Part shown: positions 55,886 to 64,000 of the stretch, piece by piece
Layout of the letters: each line of letters opens with the position of its first letter
Position numbering within the stretch: the stretch's first letter is position 1
Source: JBBROS01 sp965213855
GTDB taxonomy: Bacteria > Pseudomonadota > Alphaproteobacteria > Acetobacterales > Acetobacteraceae
DNA length: 64,000 nt
Assembly: GCA_965213855.1 (NCBI GenBank)
Contig: CBDCAA010000008.1
Span: 1 to 64,000, forward strand
Direction of reading: 5' to 3'
Program-made: the position numbers and the translations under genes
Notes under the pieces: generated by a model
The model's database searches: none
What the model was told of the DNA's origin: nothing
What the model saw: only the letters and a program-made list of their open reading frames with translations

Positions 55886-56566
55886 ATGATTGTGCTGGTT
55901 GCTGGCATGCCGCGTAGCGGGTCGACCTTTTCTTTCAATGTCGCTCGCGAGCTGCTGCTTGCACGAGGCCACGTGTATCAGGAAGCCGCGCGCGACGTGG
56001 CGGGCGTGCTGCAGAGGTCGAGCGGGGCAGACCATCTGCTCGTGAAGGCCCATGCGGCTGATACCGCCACAATGGCGCTGGCGCGACACGGCGCGCTGCG
56101 GACTGTCATCACAGTCCGTAGCATCGAGGACTCTGTCGCCTCATGGATCGACACGTTTGGCTGGTCAGATGCGGAGATCGTGGAGCAGCTCAAGGCGTGG
56201 ATCCAGCTCTACACCGGCTTGCGTGGCGTCGCGCTGATCGTGCCCTACGCGCAAGTGGACCGCAGGCCCACATGGGCAGCCTGGCGAATCGCGCGGTTCC
56301 TGTATCCCAGCGTGACTCCCTTTGAGGTGTTGCGCATAGCCAGGACGTTCAGCCGCGCCCGGGTCAAGGCACATGCAGACGCTCTGGTTGTCGATGACAA
56401 GGGGGTGACAGACCTCGGCTTCAGCTACTTCGACAAAAAAACATTTTTCCACAGGCGCCACGTGTCAGGCCTGCGATCGCGACCAGCCCACGAACGCGTG
56501 CCACAGGCGCGGCTTGATCACGTGAGGACCGCTCTTAGGGCGGACATCGCGGCTGCTGGCTTGTAA
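55886..56566 (+). CDS. Sulfotransferase-like P-loop protein
   Basis: 226 residues from ATG 55886. The N-terminal GMPRSGSTFSFNVARELLL is the 5'-phosphosulfate loop of sulfotransferases. A second conserved part, RTVITVRSIEDSVASWIDTF, corresponds to the 3'-phosphate-binding region (R-D-P-x-x-S). The protein is shorter than typical enzymes (250-300), and the substrate is unknown. Its codon use is slightly less GC-rich than the neighbours. It may also serve as a kinase-like or regulatory P-loop protein. Confidence 0.75.
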   Translation: MIVLVAGMPRSGSTFSFNVARELLLARGHVYQEAARDVAGVLQRSSGADHLLVKAHAADTATMALARHGALRTVITVRSIEDSVASWIDTFGWSDAEIVEQLKAWIQLYTGLRGVALIVPYAQVDRRPTWAAWRIARFLYPSVTPFEVLRIARTFSRARVKAHADALVVDDKGVTDLGFSYFDKKTFFHRRHVSGLRSRPAHERVPQARLDHVRTALRADIAAAGL

Positions 56567-56657
56567 CCTGCCATGGCATAAATCCTACTGCACGGACCGG
56601 CTGCGGTTCATCTGACGGACAGGCAGGTCGAGCCTTGGTTCGACGCTGCCGATCGTC

Positions 56658-57398
56658 CTACCTGACGCCCTCCGGGTAGAGCGTAAACACCTCGTCGTCG
56701 TGAGTGGGCAGGATGTGCTTGCCATCGCGTGCGAGCTGCCGAAGCCCGGCCATGGTGTCTACCATGTTGTCCAGGAAGCCGGGCGCGATGCCGTCCCGCA
56801 CGTTGTGGCGCACCGTCATGGCCGCGTCACCCGCGATGATGGCGGTGCCGGACGCGAGCGCCACGTAGACCGCCTGGTGACCCGGCGTATGGCCGGGCAT
56901 GGGCACGCAACGCACGCCCGGTGCAATCTCGGCTTCACCATCCAGCACGTCCAACCGCGGCCAATGATCGTACACCAGCCGCGCCACGTTCAGCCGGTCG
57001 TAGAACGGGATCGGGTATATGTCCGGCGCTGCTGCATTCTGCATTTCGCGGCGCTGTACGAGGATGCGGGCACTCGGGATCAGGTGATCTTGCCCGGCAT
57101 GGTCCATGTGGACATGCGTATGCACGAGCAGGCTGACCTGTTCCGGCGTGATGCCGTGCTGGGCGAGCTGGGCTGGCAGCTCCTGTTCCGGCGAGCGGCG
57201 GCAGGTGAGGTATTGCTGCGACTTCGCGTCCTCGACCGAGCGGAAAGAGCTGTCCACCAGGATCGGCTTGTCTCCACCCAGGATCAACCAGGCCGTGGTG
57301 GGCGCCCACACCTTCGTGCCGCAGCCGGTCTGCCAGGTGAGGAAGCTTGCGTCCAACTCGAGGTCGCCGACGCTGAGCGGGTGGATGGACAAGGCCAT
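56658..57398 (-). CDS. Metallo-beta-lactamase-fold hydrolase, N-acyl-homoserine lactonase-like
   Basis: 246 residues. Metal-binding motif HTHVHMDH (93-100) has the H-x-H-x-D-H pattern; the later His is in MPGHTPGHQAVYVA and the bridging Asp in IIAGDAAM. Strand order and the short N-terminus fit AiiA/AttM-type lactonases. It opens lactone rings (signal molecules or other lactones) in the cytoplasm. It is 90 bases downstream of the AraC regulator on the same strand, which suggests direct control. Confidence 0.88.
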   Translation of the reverse strand: MALSIHPLSVGDLELDASFLTWQTGCGTKVWAPTTAWLILGGDKPILVDSSFRSVEDAKSQQYLTCRRSPEQELPAQLAQHGITPEQVSLLVHTHVHMDHAGQDHLIPSARILVQRREMQNAAAPDIYPIPFYDRLNVARLVYDHWPRLDVLDGEAEIAPGVRCVPMPGHTPGHQAVYVALASGTAIIAGDAAMTVRHNVRDGIAPGFLDNMVDTMAGLRQLARDGKHILPTHDDEVFTLYPEGVR

Positions 57399-57488
57399 AG
57401 GACAGCACCTTCGTTTTCGTGCGCGCACACCCTGGCCGGGCCGATGTACGACGGGAAGGGCCGGCCTTTCGGCGGAACCGTCCAAGTT

Positions 57489-58445
57489 TTAGACATACGG
57501 GGGCTGACCCCGGTGCGCCTGGCGCCAGGCAGCAGGCGTGAGCCGGTGCGTCCTGCGGAACGCACGGGTGAGTGTATCGGTGTCCGAGTAGCCGGCCATT
57601 TCGGCGATGGCAGCAAGTCCGAGCCCCGTTCCAACCAAAAGCCGCCGCGCTTCGGCCATGCGCCGTTCCGCAATCCACTCGCCCGCGGTCAACCCGGTGC
57701 GGAGGCGCATAGTGGTCGTCAGGTGGGCGGCGCTACGCCCCACGGCGCGGGCCACGTCTTGCGCCGAGATCGGACGGGCGTAGCCGCGTTCGATGAACTC
57801 GAAAGCGGCGCCGAGCAGCGGGTCGGCAGCCTGATTGCCGTCATGGCCGCCGGAGTCATCGACGAGGCGCAGTACGTCGAGCAGCATGAGGCTGAGATGG
57901 GCTTGCACTCCGTAGCGGTATCCGGGTGGGCGGTCATCCAGCTCCCGTGCCATTGACCGGAAGCGTTCCGCCCAACGCGGGCGGTCCGCGTCCGGCACGC
58001 TGACCGGCGGCCGCCCCTTGCAGCCGAGAGCGAGGAAGGGCGACAGCAACGGGTGGTGCGACGGCCAGTGCGGGGCGTAGGCCCTCGAAGCCGTGGCCGC
58101 GCCATCAAGCGCTTCGTGGGTGAACAGCAACAACCAGCCGGTAGCGTCCAAGCCGAGCAGGGTGCAATCGTGCAGTTCGCCCGGCGGGACTACAAACAAC
58201 GCGCCAGGCTCGGTCGGGTGCGCCGTGCGACCGACCCGATGCGGCCCGCCTCCTTGCTCGATGACCATCAGCTCGAAAAAGGTGTGCCCATGCAGCCCCA
58301 TGCGGTGCAGCACATGGCTCCGGTCGAAACGCTGCAGCTCGACAGGCAGCGCGTCCGCGGTCTGCGGCACGAAGGAGTAGATGGGCGGAGACTGCTGCAA
58401 CCGGGTTGGTCCGATACAGAGGTTTGTCGCTTCTACTCGTAACAC
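57489..58445 (-). CDS. AraC-family transcriptional regulator
   Basis: 318 residues if GTG 58445 is the start; the frame is open to GTG 58577. The N-terminal cupin-like sensor includes HGHTFFELMVIEQGGGPHRV and GALFVVPPGELHDC. The C-terminal double helix-turn-helix is clear (ISAQDVARAVGRSAAHLTTT; AIAEMAGYSDTDTLTRAFRR). It probably regulates the lactonase-like gene that follows on the same strand. The 58,446-58,640 region contains no other gene. Confidence 0.85.
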   Translation of the reverse strand: MLRVEATNLCIGPTRLQQSPPIYSFVPQTADALPVELQRFDRSHVLHRMGLHGHTFFELMVIEQGGGPHRVGRTAHPTEPGALFVVPPGELHDCTLLGLDATGWLLLFTHEALDGAATASRAYAPHWPSHHPLLSPFLALGCKGRPPVSVPDADRPRWAERFRSMARELDDRPPGYRYGVQAHLSLMLLDVLRLVDDSGGHDGNQAADPLLGAAFEFIERGYARPISAQDVARAVGRSAAHLTTTMRLRTGLTAGEWIAERRMAEARRLLVGTGLGLAAIAEMAGYSDTDTLTRAFRRTHRLTPAAWRQAHRGQPPYV

Positions 58446-58640
58446 AGCTGCCGAGTGACTGAAGTGTGTAACGTCACTGCCGGTCGAGCCACCGCGCCTC
58501 ACGTCGTTCCCGACGGCGGTGATCCGCGCAACAGCGTGAATCAGGCAGATCAGCGGCAGGAAGATCGCTAAAGCCACGGCCTATAGGCTGACCATCTTGG
58601 CTCACTAACGGAAGCGTAATACCAGTCGTAAGCAGCAGTC

Positions 58641-58669
58641 GATCGGGCGACCAGTTCGGTCGCCCGATC
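58641..58669 (-). terminator. Strong hairpin downstream of the PEP-CTERM gene
   Basis: GATCGGGCGACC and GGTCGCCCGATC form a perfect 12-bp stem with a 5-base loop, starting 8 bases beyond the stop of the minus-strand PEP-CTERM gene. There is no T-run, so it may work as a rho-dependent or bidirectional barrier. Confidence 0.65.
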
Positions 58670-58676
58670 TCTGGGT

Positions 58677-59426
58677 CTACTTGCGGGTCTTGCGACGGAC
58701 CAGGCTGAGCGTGGCGATCGACGCTCCGAACAGTGCCAGGCTCATGGGCTCGGGGACACCAACGAACGAAGCATTGGAACCGACGATCGCGGTCGCCTCG
58801 AACGAGGGCACGCCGCTGGTGAGCGTCACCGTCGTAAAGGCCGTGTCCGTCATCGCCACGTAAGCGCTTCCGTTCAGCCCCTGGTTGCCGTTGCCGGCAA
58901 ACCCCGGAACCGTCTGCAGTTGCGCTCCCGTCAGAGTGTCAGAGCCGATGATCGAGCCGCCGCTGAGTGTCACTAGGTTGCTTGCATCGATCGAGCCCCA
59001 GAGCAGCGCCAGGGACGTCTGCGGGACGGAGAACGTAATCGTAATGCTGGCGCCCACACTGCCCGTCGAGAAATAGTTGCCCGACGCTGCGACGTTGGTC
59101 GTCTGCGCAGATCCGAAACCGCCCGTCAGATACGTCGGCGCTGCCAACGTGCCGCCCGCGACCGGCGTCGCGTGAAGACCAGCGATCGTGCCTTGCACGA
59201 CGCCGTCGCCGGCCGGCGTGCCCGCGAACGCGACCGTGTAGCCCGGCCCGGCGAACGGTGCCGCTGACGGCGCCGTGATCCCGCTCAGCGAGATGGCCGT
59301 CAGGGTCGAGCCGCTCGGTGCAATCGGCATTGTCAGGTTTTCGGAGAAGTTGGTGATGACGGCAGCTTGGGCGCCGCTGGCCAGTGCGATCACGGCAGCG
59401 CTGGCGAGGAGGAGGCGGGTGAACAT
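58677..59426 (-). CDS. PEP-CTERM exosortase-substrate protein
   Basis: 249 residues. An N-terminal signal peptide (LLLASAAVIALASGAQA) and a C-terminal sorting tail, VPEPMSLALFGASIATLSL followed by RRKTRK, mark it as an exosortase substrate. The middle is Gly/Ser/Thr-rich beta-type sequence (ASITITFSVPQTSLALLWGS). Such proteins are cut by EpsH and exported with exopolysaccharide. No exosortase gene lies in this window. An earlier start at 59507 adds 27 residues without a signal. Confidence 0.85.
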   Translation of the reverse strand: MFTRLLLASAAVIALASGAQAAVITNFSENLTMPIAPSGSTLTAISLSGITAPSAAPFAGPGYTVAFAGTPAGDGVVQGTIAGLHATPVAGGTLAAPTYLTGGFGSAQTTNVAASGNYFSTGSVGASITITFSVPQTSLALLWGSIDASNLVTLSGGSIIGSDTLTGAQLQTVPGFAGNGNQGLNGSAYVAMTDTAFTTVTLTSGVPSFEATAIVGSNASFVGVPEPMSLALFGASIATLSLVRRKTRK

Positions 59427-59650
59427 CGGTATTTCCTTGGCGGTTCGCTGGTTAACCACAACGAACACTTCACAGCAAACTGTGTGCCAGATAACGATGG
59501 TTAACATCTACGGGCGTTTCACGTCGTCACAAGCACAGGATCAACCCTCGATGCGCGCTCCCGCTTTCGCCCACCAACCGTCCCGCGTCCCGTCCGCTAC
59601 GCCCGGCATAGTGCGGCTGGGCCGGGTTGCCGCCACTTTGATTTTAGAGT

Positions 59651-60010
59651 GTGGGCGCTGCGGTGATGGCCCACGCGGAGGACGGGGTGTCTCGCCGCTC
59701 CGTCCAGCTGCGAGTGGGTGAGACCCAGCAACTCGGCGTACGGGGCGGTCATCGAATGGACTGTATCACGAGCATACCGCCCAACGCGGTCCAGGTCGTG
59801 CAGGCGCCGCGGCTCGGCGTTCTCTCCCAGCGCCAGGGCGTGGCCTATATCGCGGAAAACTCGATCAGCGGCACCTGCCTAGGCGCACGGTTCTTCGGGA
59901 CGGCAGTGGACTACACGGCTCGCGCGCCAGGTGTCGACACGGTGGCGCTGGACCCAGTCTTCAACAACGGCGTGGTGCACCGGATCTACTCCGTGACAGT
60001 CCTTCCCTGA
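59651..60010 (+). CDS. Hypothetical secreted protein, possibly with a frameshifted signal peptide
   Basis: From GTG 59651 the protein is 119 residues with an extracytoplasmic look (SRRSVQLRVGETQQLGV; TSIPPNAVQVVQAPRLGVLS; SGTCLGARFFGTAVDYTARA; a YSVTVLP end). The first residues (AAVMAHAED) look like the end of a signal peptide whose beginning (VRLGRVAATLIL) is found from GTG 59611 in another frame. A one-base error near 59641-59650 would join them. I do not recognise a named family. Confidence 0.55.
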   Translation: MGAAVMAHAEDGVSRRSVQLRVGETQQLGVRGGHRMDCITSIPPNAVQVVQAPRLGVLSQRQGVAYIAENSISGTCLGARFFGTAVDYTARAPGVDTVALDPVFNNGVVHRIYSVTVLP

Positions 60011-60819
60011 TCAAGCACCGCGCCACGTGAGTGCCGTTCAACATCACCCGTGGCTTTGCGGATGGCAGGTGCAACCGTCAGTCCGGGACCGGCCAGGAAC
60101 CTACCGCAGCCACCACGAGCGAGGCCATAAACAACGGCTGCATCGGCCCTAGCGTTCGCCGCTTCAGCTGTACTCACCCAAGCACGACGCTCGGGCGTAT
60201 AAAGGATCACGCGCGGCGGGTTTCCCCTCCCGTTAAGGCTCTCCGCAGCTGGGCGATGGGGATTAGCGGAAACGTATCGATTGGGTCCGTGCAGGCGCCC
60301 TGGATGGTGGCGAGGGCAGCGACTTTAGCAATGCGCCGGCACGGTCTGCTCCGTGTTGAGCGATCGACATCGAGCCATGCCAGTTCCGCCTACGAAAACA
60401 TGACGGCCGTGGGTGGCGAGCTCTGGTTCAACAGCGCTTGATACGAGAACGTAGGCGGTCGGGACACGGCAAGGGAGCTCCCGACGGCGGGCGGCTGCCA
60501 AGTTGGGCGTGAGCCGCCGCAATCACATATCCGCTATCTACCGAGTGGAGGGAATGCGCCGGCGCCGCACACTGGTTTTCTGTGTCCGCAAGCGTGCCTG
60601 AGCACATCTCGGAAAGTGCCTGATACCAAACTGTATCCAATTGCAAGATAACGTCGATAGATCATTTTGAACCAGGTAACCACGACAAAAAGACTAGTAG
60701 GAAAGCAAGTATCCGGCACTCGAATTGTCTCCGGGCTGCGGCAAACCTTTACGGCCGAACCCGTTAAAGCGCCACGTGCGGCATCCGCCGTGAACGCACC
60801 CATCGGAAAGGACCGGATC
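60011..60819. other. Intergenic stretch of about 800 bases, nothing supported
   Basis: Several short frames occur, all without a ribosome-binding site or motifs. The last 150 bases precede the stress block and should hold its promoter. I searched for a GGAAC-N17-GTT sigma-EcfG site by eye and did not find a convincing one. Confidence 0.4.
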
Positions 60820-61002
60820 ATGGACGAGGATCGCCTCAAAGGCGCCGGCAAGCAGGTATCGGGGTCGATCAAGGAGGCCGTCGGCACGGTGACGGGCGAC
60901 ACCAAGACCCAGGCCGAGGGTATGGCGGAGAAGACGGCGGGCAAGGCGCAGAACGCCGTGGGCGGAGCAAAGGACGCGGTTCGGAACGCGGCCGACAAGT
61001 AA
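60820..61002 (+). CDS. CsbD-family stress protein
   Basis: 60 residues from ATG 60820 (GGAAAGGA site). CsbD pattern: EDRLKGAGKQVSGSIKEAVG, then TGDTKTQAEGMAEKTAGKAQ and NAVGGAKDAV. These small, hydrophilic helical proteins are among the most abundant general-stress products, but their function is unresolved. The longer frame from 60667 is not family-like. It is followed after 3 bases by a DUF2382 gene, so it leads the stress block. Confidence 0.92.
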   Translation: MDEDRLKGAGKQVSGSIKEAVGTVTGDTKTQAEGMAEKTAGKAQNAVGGAKDAVRNAADK

Positions 61003-61005
61003 ATC

Positions 61006-61437
61006 ATGCCGGGCGATCCGCTCCCCAAGCCTTCGCCCGACGCTTCCGCCAACCACGTCGAGGAGGCTGTCGAGAGCGAGTCGCTCGCGCTTCATGCCGA
61101 GGCGGTGACCGTTTCCAAGCGCGCGCGGCGCACGTTGGTCCGCGCCACCCGGACGACCCGTACACGCGACGTCGTCGTGGCCGAGGACCTTGCGCGCGAC
61201 GAAGTCGTCGTGGAGCGGGTGCCGATTGGCAAGGTGGTCGATGCGGTTCCTCCCGTGCGGCAGGAAGGCGACGTGACGATCTTGTCGGTGGTCGAGGAGG
61301 AAGTCGTCGTGACGCGGCGGCTCATTCTGAAGGAGGAAGTGCGCGTGCGCCGGGTCAGGACCATTGAGCGCTTCACGGAGACATTGCCGGTGCGTGAGCA
61401 GCAGGTGGCGATCACCCGGACTGATCTGGAAGACTAG
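61006..61437 (+). CDS. DUF2382-domain protein (short)
   Basis: 143 residues; the DUF2382 core covers about 28-140: LALHAEAVTVSKRARRTLVR, RDEVVVERVPIGKVVDAVPP, then VVTRRLILKEEVRVRRVRTI and ETLPVREQQVAITR. Charged beta-rich sequences of this kind occur in stress-induced proteins of unknown action, often with CsbD. The start is 3 bases after the CsbD stop. Confidence 0.88.
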   Translation: MPGDPLPKPSPDASANHVEEAVESESLALHAEAVTVSKRARRTLVRATRTTRTRDVVVAEDLARDEVVVERVPIGKVVDAVPPVRQEGDVTILSVVEEEVVVTRRLILKEEVRVRRVRTIERFTETLPVREQQVAITRTDLED

Positions 61438-61500
61438 CCGGCCGGCCTCATTCCAAAGGAGTGGGGCCTTCAACAACAGCGAACCTGAAAGGACGATACC

Positions 61501-62352
61501 ATGGCTGATGAGACTATTGTTGCGATCTACGACACCCCCGCCCATGCCGAGCTGGCCGCCGCGGACCTGAGGGAGGCCGGCATACCCGATGACGCCATCA
61601 GCGTGCATGCCGACGCCTCGGGAGCGTCCGGTTCGACGATCACGACCACAGCCGGCACTCCGGTGCGCGAAGAGGGCTTCTGGTCGAGCCTGTTCGGCGG
61701 CGAGCCGGACCACGACACGACCGTCTACGACCGCAGCGTCACGTCCGGCTCGACCGTCGTGACGGTGAAGACGCCGGACATTCATGTGACCAAGGTCACG
61801 CAGATCCTGGAGAGCCACAATCCGATCGACATCGACGAACGTGCGGCGAGCTACGGCATGATGCAGACCACAACGACTTCTCGGCAGCCGCTCGCGGCGC
61901 CGATGCCGGCGGCGACCGCAAACCTACCGACCAAGACGGACGGCACCATGCAGCTCTCCGAGGAAAGCCTCGCCGTCGGAAAGCGCGTCGTCAACCGCGG
62001 CGGCACCCGCATTCGCCGTTTCGTTGTCGAGACCCCGGTCGAGCAGAACGTCACCCTCCGTGACGAGAAGGTCACCCTGGAGCGCCGTCCCGTAACCGAC
62101 GGCCGTCCGGTGGGGCCGGACGAGTTCGGCGACAAGACCATCGAGATGACCGCATCCTCCGAGGAGGCCGTCGTGTCCAAGACGGCTCGTGTCGTGGAGG
62201 AGATCGGCCTGCGCAAGGAGGCGACCGACCGTACAGAGACGATCCGCGACACCGTCCGCAAGGAGGAGGTTGAGATCGAGCAACTCCCAGACACCGCCAC
62301 GTCGACGACGACGACGAGCGGCACTCTGAACCCACGCGCACCGAAAATCTGA
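61501..62352 (+). CDS. DUF2382/YsnF-type stress protein
   Basis: 283 residues. The N-terminal part (1-110) is a general-stress alpha/beta domain (ETIVAIYDTPAHAELAAADL, HVTKVTQILESHNPIDIDER), as in YflT/YsnF-like proteins. A linker leads to the C-terminal DUF2382 (about 150-260): LAVGKRVVNRGGTRIRRFVV, EQNVTLRDEKVTLERRPV and ARVVEEIGLRKEATDRTETI. It is the second DUF2382 gene in the block, 63 bases after the first. A hairpin terminator follows. Confidence 0.92.
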   Translation: MADETIVAIYDTPAHAELAAADLREAGIPDDAISVHADASGASGSTITTTAGTPVREEGFWSSLFGGEPDHDTTVYDRSVTSGSTVVTVKTPDIHVTKVTQILESHNPIDIDERAASYGMMQTTTTSRQPLAAPMPAATANLPTKTDGTMQLSEESLAVGKRVVNRGGTRIRRFVVETPVEQNVTLRDEKVTLERRPVTDGRPVGPDEFGDKTIEMTASSEEAVVSKTARVVEEIGLRKEATDRTETIRDTVRKEEVEIEQLPDTATSTTTTSGTLNPRAPKI

Positions 62353-62360
62353 CCGGAGCC

Positions 62361-62392
62361 GGCCGGGGAGCATCTGCTCCCGGCCGTTTATC
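62361..62392 (+). terminator. Intrinsic terminator after the YsnF-like gene
   Basis: GGCCGGGGAGCA and TGCTCCCGGCC form a nearly perfect stem with one bulged base and a 2-base loop, followed by GTTTATCT. It lies 9 bases beyond the stop. Confidence 0.75.
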
Positions 62393-62407
62393 TCCTTGGA
62401 GACTACG

Positions 62408-63340
62408 ATGTCGACCATCACCTACAATGATCCGTCAAACGAGCGACCGCCCGTGCTCGAGACCACCACCATGATGACGGCGGGCGGTGCTCACACCCAT
62501 CGGCGGATATCATGGGCAGCGATCTTCGGCGGCGTGATCCTTGTCGTGACCGTCCAGCTGCTTCTGAGCCTGCTCGGCGCCGGGGTCGGTCTCGGCACCG
62601 TCGACACGAACGCCGGGACAACGCCGGGTGCGAGCAGCCTCGGCATCGGCGCGGGTCTCTGGTGGTTGATCAGCAGCATCATCGCGCTCGGCTTCGGCGG
62701 CTATGTCGCCGCTTGGCTTGCCGGCATCGAACTGCGCTGGGACGGCATCCTGCATGGGCTCATCACGTGGGGCATCGCCACGCTGATGACGGTCTACCTG
62801 CTGTCCTCGGCCATCGGTGGCGTCGTCGGTGGCGGCGCTTCGATGCTGGGCGGCCTCACCTCTACTGTCGGCAGCGGCATCAAGGACGCTGCCCAGCCTG
62901 TCGCGCAGGCGGCAGGAGTAACGCCGGACATGCTTCAGCAGCAGGCCCAGGCCTATCTAAAGCCCGTTAACGTGGATCCGGCGACGATGTCGCCGGAGGA
63001 CGCCCAGAAGGAGGTCGTGACCAACTTGGCGACCTACGCCAAGGGCGGACCCGACGCAGCGGCTGCCAAGGATCGCGTGATCGCCATCAGCGCGGCCCAG
63101 CAGCATGTCAGTCGCGATCAGGCGGCAAAGCAGTTCGACGACGCGCAAGCCAAGCTGCAGCAGGAAAGGGCCAAAGCAGTACAAACCGCTAAGGACGCCG
63201 CCGACGCGACGGCATCGGCTGCGGCACGCACGTCGTTCGGAGCATTCGGCACGCTGCTGATCGGGGCTATTGCGGCCGCCGTCGGTGGATCATTGGCTAT
63301 ACAACGCCGCCTGCAGGTCGCCAGCCGCGTCGTCCGTTGA
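62408..63340 (+). CDS. PhnA-like membrane protein
   Basis: 310 residues from ATG 62408 (TTGGAG site). N-terminal membrane helices occupy about 33-62 (SWAAIFGGVILVVTVQLLLS), 78-104 (IGAGLWWLISSIIALGFGGY) and 118-145 (HGLITWGIATLMTVYLLSSA), and there is one helix near the C-terminus (280-300). A coiled-coil-like, Ala/Gln-rich segment lies between (QFDDAQAKLQQERAKAVQTA). The family, often named PhnA-like in alphaproteobacteria, has no known biochemical role. It is located at the end of the stress block and probably shares its regulation. Confidence 0.85.
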   Translation: MSTITYNDPSNERPPVLETTTMMTAGGAHTHRRISWAAIFGGVILVVTVQLLLSLLGAGVGLGTVDTNAGTTPGASSLGIGAGLWWLISSIIALGFGGYVAAWLAGIELRWDGILHGLITWGIATLMTVYLLSSAIGGVVGGGASMLGGLTSTVGSGIKDAAQPVAQAAGVTPDMLQQQAQAYLKPVNVDPATMSPEDAQKEVVTNLATYAKGGPDAAAAKDRVIAISAAQQHVSRDQAAKQFDDAQAKLQQERAKAVQTAKDAADATASAAARTSFGAFGTLLIGAIAAAVGGSLAIQRRLQVASRVVR

Positions 63341-63386
63341 TCGTTAACTTTGGGTTCAGCCCGAAATTCATCAAGGAACCAACACC

Positions 63387-63629
63387 ATGAAGATACTCGT
63401 AATTGCCGCCGCTTTGTTGACGGCAACCTCCGCCTTCGCTCAGGCCCCGTTGACAACGACCCAAACCCCACCCGCGGGGTCATCCAGCGCATCGACGCCG
63501 AACACCACGAACAGCTTGCCGCCAGCCGCCGGAACCGAGCACCCTACCCAGCAACCCGGCGCGATCCTCGGCACGACCGCTCCGCCCGCGGTGGCCCCGC
63601 CGGCCGCGGCCGGAAACGTAGCTAAATAG
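63387..63629 (+). CDS. Small secreted Pro/Thr-rich protein
   Basis: 80 residues: signal peptide (ILVIAAALLTATSAFAQA), then a low-complexity Pro/Thr/Ala tail (TTTQTPPAGSSSASTPNTTN; PPAVAPPAAAGNVAK). Probably periplasmic or cell-surface associated; no fold is predicted. A GGAA-type site is at moderate spacing. It ends the gene block. Confidence 0.75.
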   Translation: MKILVIAAALLTATSAFAQAPLTTTQTPPAGSSSASTPNTTNSLPPAAGTEHPTQQPGAILGTTAPPAVAPPAAAGNVAK

Positions 63630-63732
63630 ACGTTTGGCAAGCCACGGAGTCACCGCCATTGAATGCCCAGCAGATTGTCTTTGCTCACCGGCAACCGGAG
63701 CCTACGGGCGTTCAGACACCGGACGCAGACGG

Positions 63733-63758
63733 AGGGCGGCTTCGCGAGGAGCCGCCCT
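63733..63758. terminator. Hairpin terminator
   Basis: AGGGCGGCT and AGCCGCCCT form a perfect 9-bp stem with an 8-base loop, followed on the plus strand by TAA. It follows the small secreted protein gene by about 100 bases, and could serve transcripts from either strand. Confidence 0.7.
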
Positions 63759-64000
63759 TAAACTGGCGTTCTCGACTCGTTCTCGTTTGCTAGGTATGCT
63801 CCGGCGGTCAATGGAGCTGCCCACGCCCGACCTGCCGCCCGCCGATCCTGCCCACGTCCGCCGGATCCTAATGAGGTTGTGAAATTATTGTCGTGTCCGA
63901 GAAGCTGCACCGGCCACTGGCCGTCAACAGCAATCTTGCAATCACTGCGCATAGCCCACAAAACTGCTTCAATTTGCCGCATGTGCGGCAGCACTGCCTT
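63759..64000. other. End of window, nothing recognised
   Basis: A minus-strand frame (63758-63994) is open but carries no family motif. The last 60 bases could belong to a gene entering from the right on the minus strand. Confidence 0.3.

Noticed and set aside
56700..57956. 418-codon open frame on the plus strand
   Set aside because: Antisense of the lactonase-like and AraC genes; its composition is that of a shadow frame.

Overview
This is a high-GC stretch from an alphaproteobacterium, most likely a member of the Acetobacteraceae or a close relative. The support is indirect: codon use, an OmpL/BBP2-type porin, a SorAB-type sulfite dehydrogenase, a CelD-like GNAT enzyme, a PEP-CTERM protein, a kaiC-kaiB-kaiB-histidine kinase operon, and a DUF2382/CsbD/PhnA-like stress block. 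No rRNA, tRNA or CRISPR array was seen. The window looks like an accessory, heavily rearranged part of a chromosome or megaplasmid. Intact operons are separated by gene fragments, insertion-sequence remnants and genes carrying a single stop codon, frameshift or deletion.

Layout. 0-6 kb: LuxR-type regulator, glycosyltransferase, sterol desaturase-like hydroxylase, CelD-like acyltransferase and a membrane P-loop ATPase, probably linked to exopolysaccharide or surface lipid. 6-7.3 kb: remnants of an epimerase, a type I restriction HsdR subunit and a receiver-domain protein. 7.5-10 kb: a complete IS21-family element that cuts off an SMP-30-like gene. 10-14.5 kb: a minus-strand operon (SDR, NTF2-like, MATE pump, alpha/beta hydrolase, truncated SMP-30) opposite a TetR regulator, with a perfect palindromic operator between them. 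15-24.6 kb: mostly broken genes (porin, cupin, AraC, SulP, resolvase, istB, antitoxin) with an intact methyltransferase, a flavin-binding PPOX protein and a LysE exporter. 24.6-29 kb: the Kai operon, whose KaiC has lost the second-domain P-loop. 29.5-31.3 kb: sorAB.

31.4-44.1 kb: a two-stop PD-(D/E)XK/DUF4268 nuclease, a periplasmic protein gene shattered by internal duplications, and then a group of envelope and signalling genes: class III cyclase-TPR-rhodanese protein, two secreted unknowns, a Sel1-repeat protein, a caspase-like protease, and two OmpA-domain proteins. The last three form a tight operon and are the best candidate here for an undescribed system. 44.2-48 kb: decayed oxidoreductase and DNA methylase, a DUF3489 gene and a resolvase. 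48-54 kb: a LysR regulator divergent from a seven-gene operon (isochorismatase-like, DUF2798, monooxygenase, porin, FMN reductase, glutathionyl-hydroquinone reductase, VOC), which reads as a quinone or aromatic detoxification unit. 54-60 kb: SnoaL-like, sulfotransferase-like, lactonase-like, AraC and PEP-CTERM genes. 60.8-63.6 kb: a general-stress block (CsbD, two DUF2382 proteins, PhnA-like membrane protein, small secreted protein).

Three partial copies of the same serine recombinase (19.4, 47.4 and 54.1 kb), a 66-bp dispersed repeat (32.8 and 45.8 kb), remnants of IS21 and IS3 elements, and remnants of restriction-modification genes point to repeated insertion and deletion. The many single-lesion genes could be real decay or partly sequence error. 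Read mapping would separate the two.
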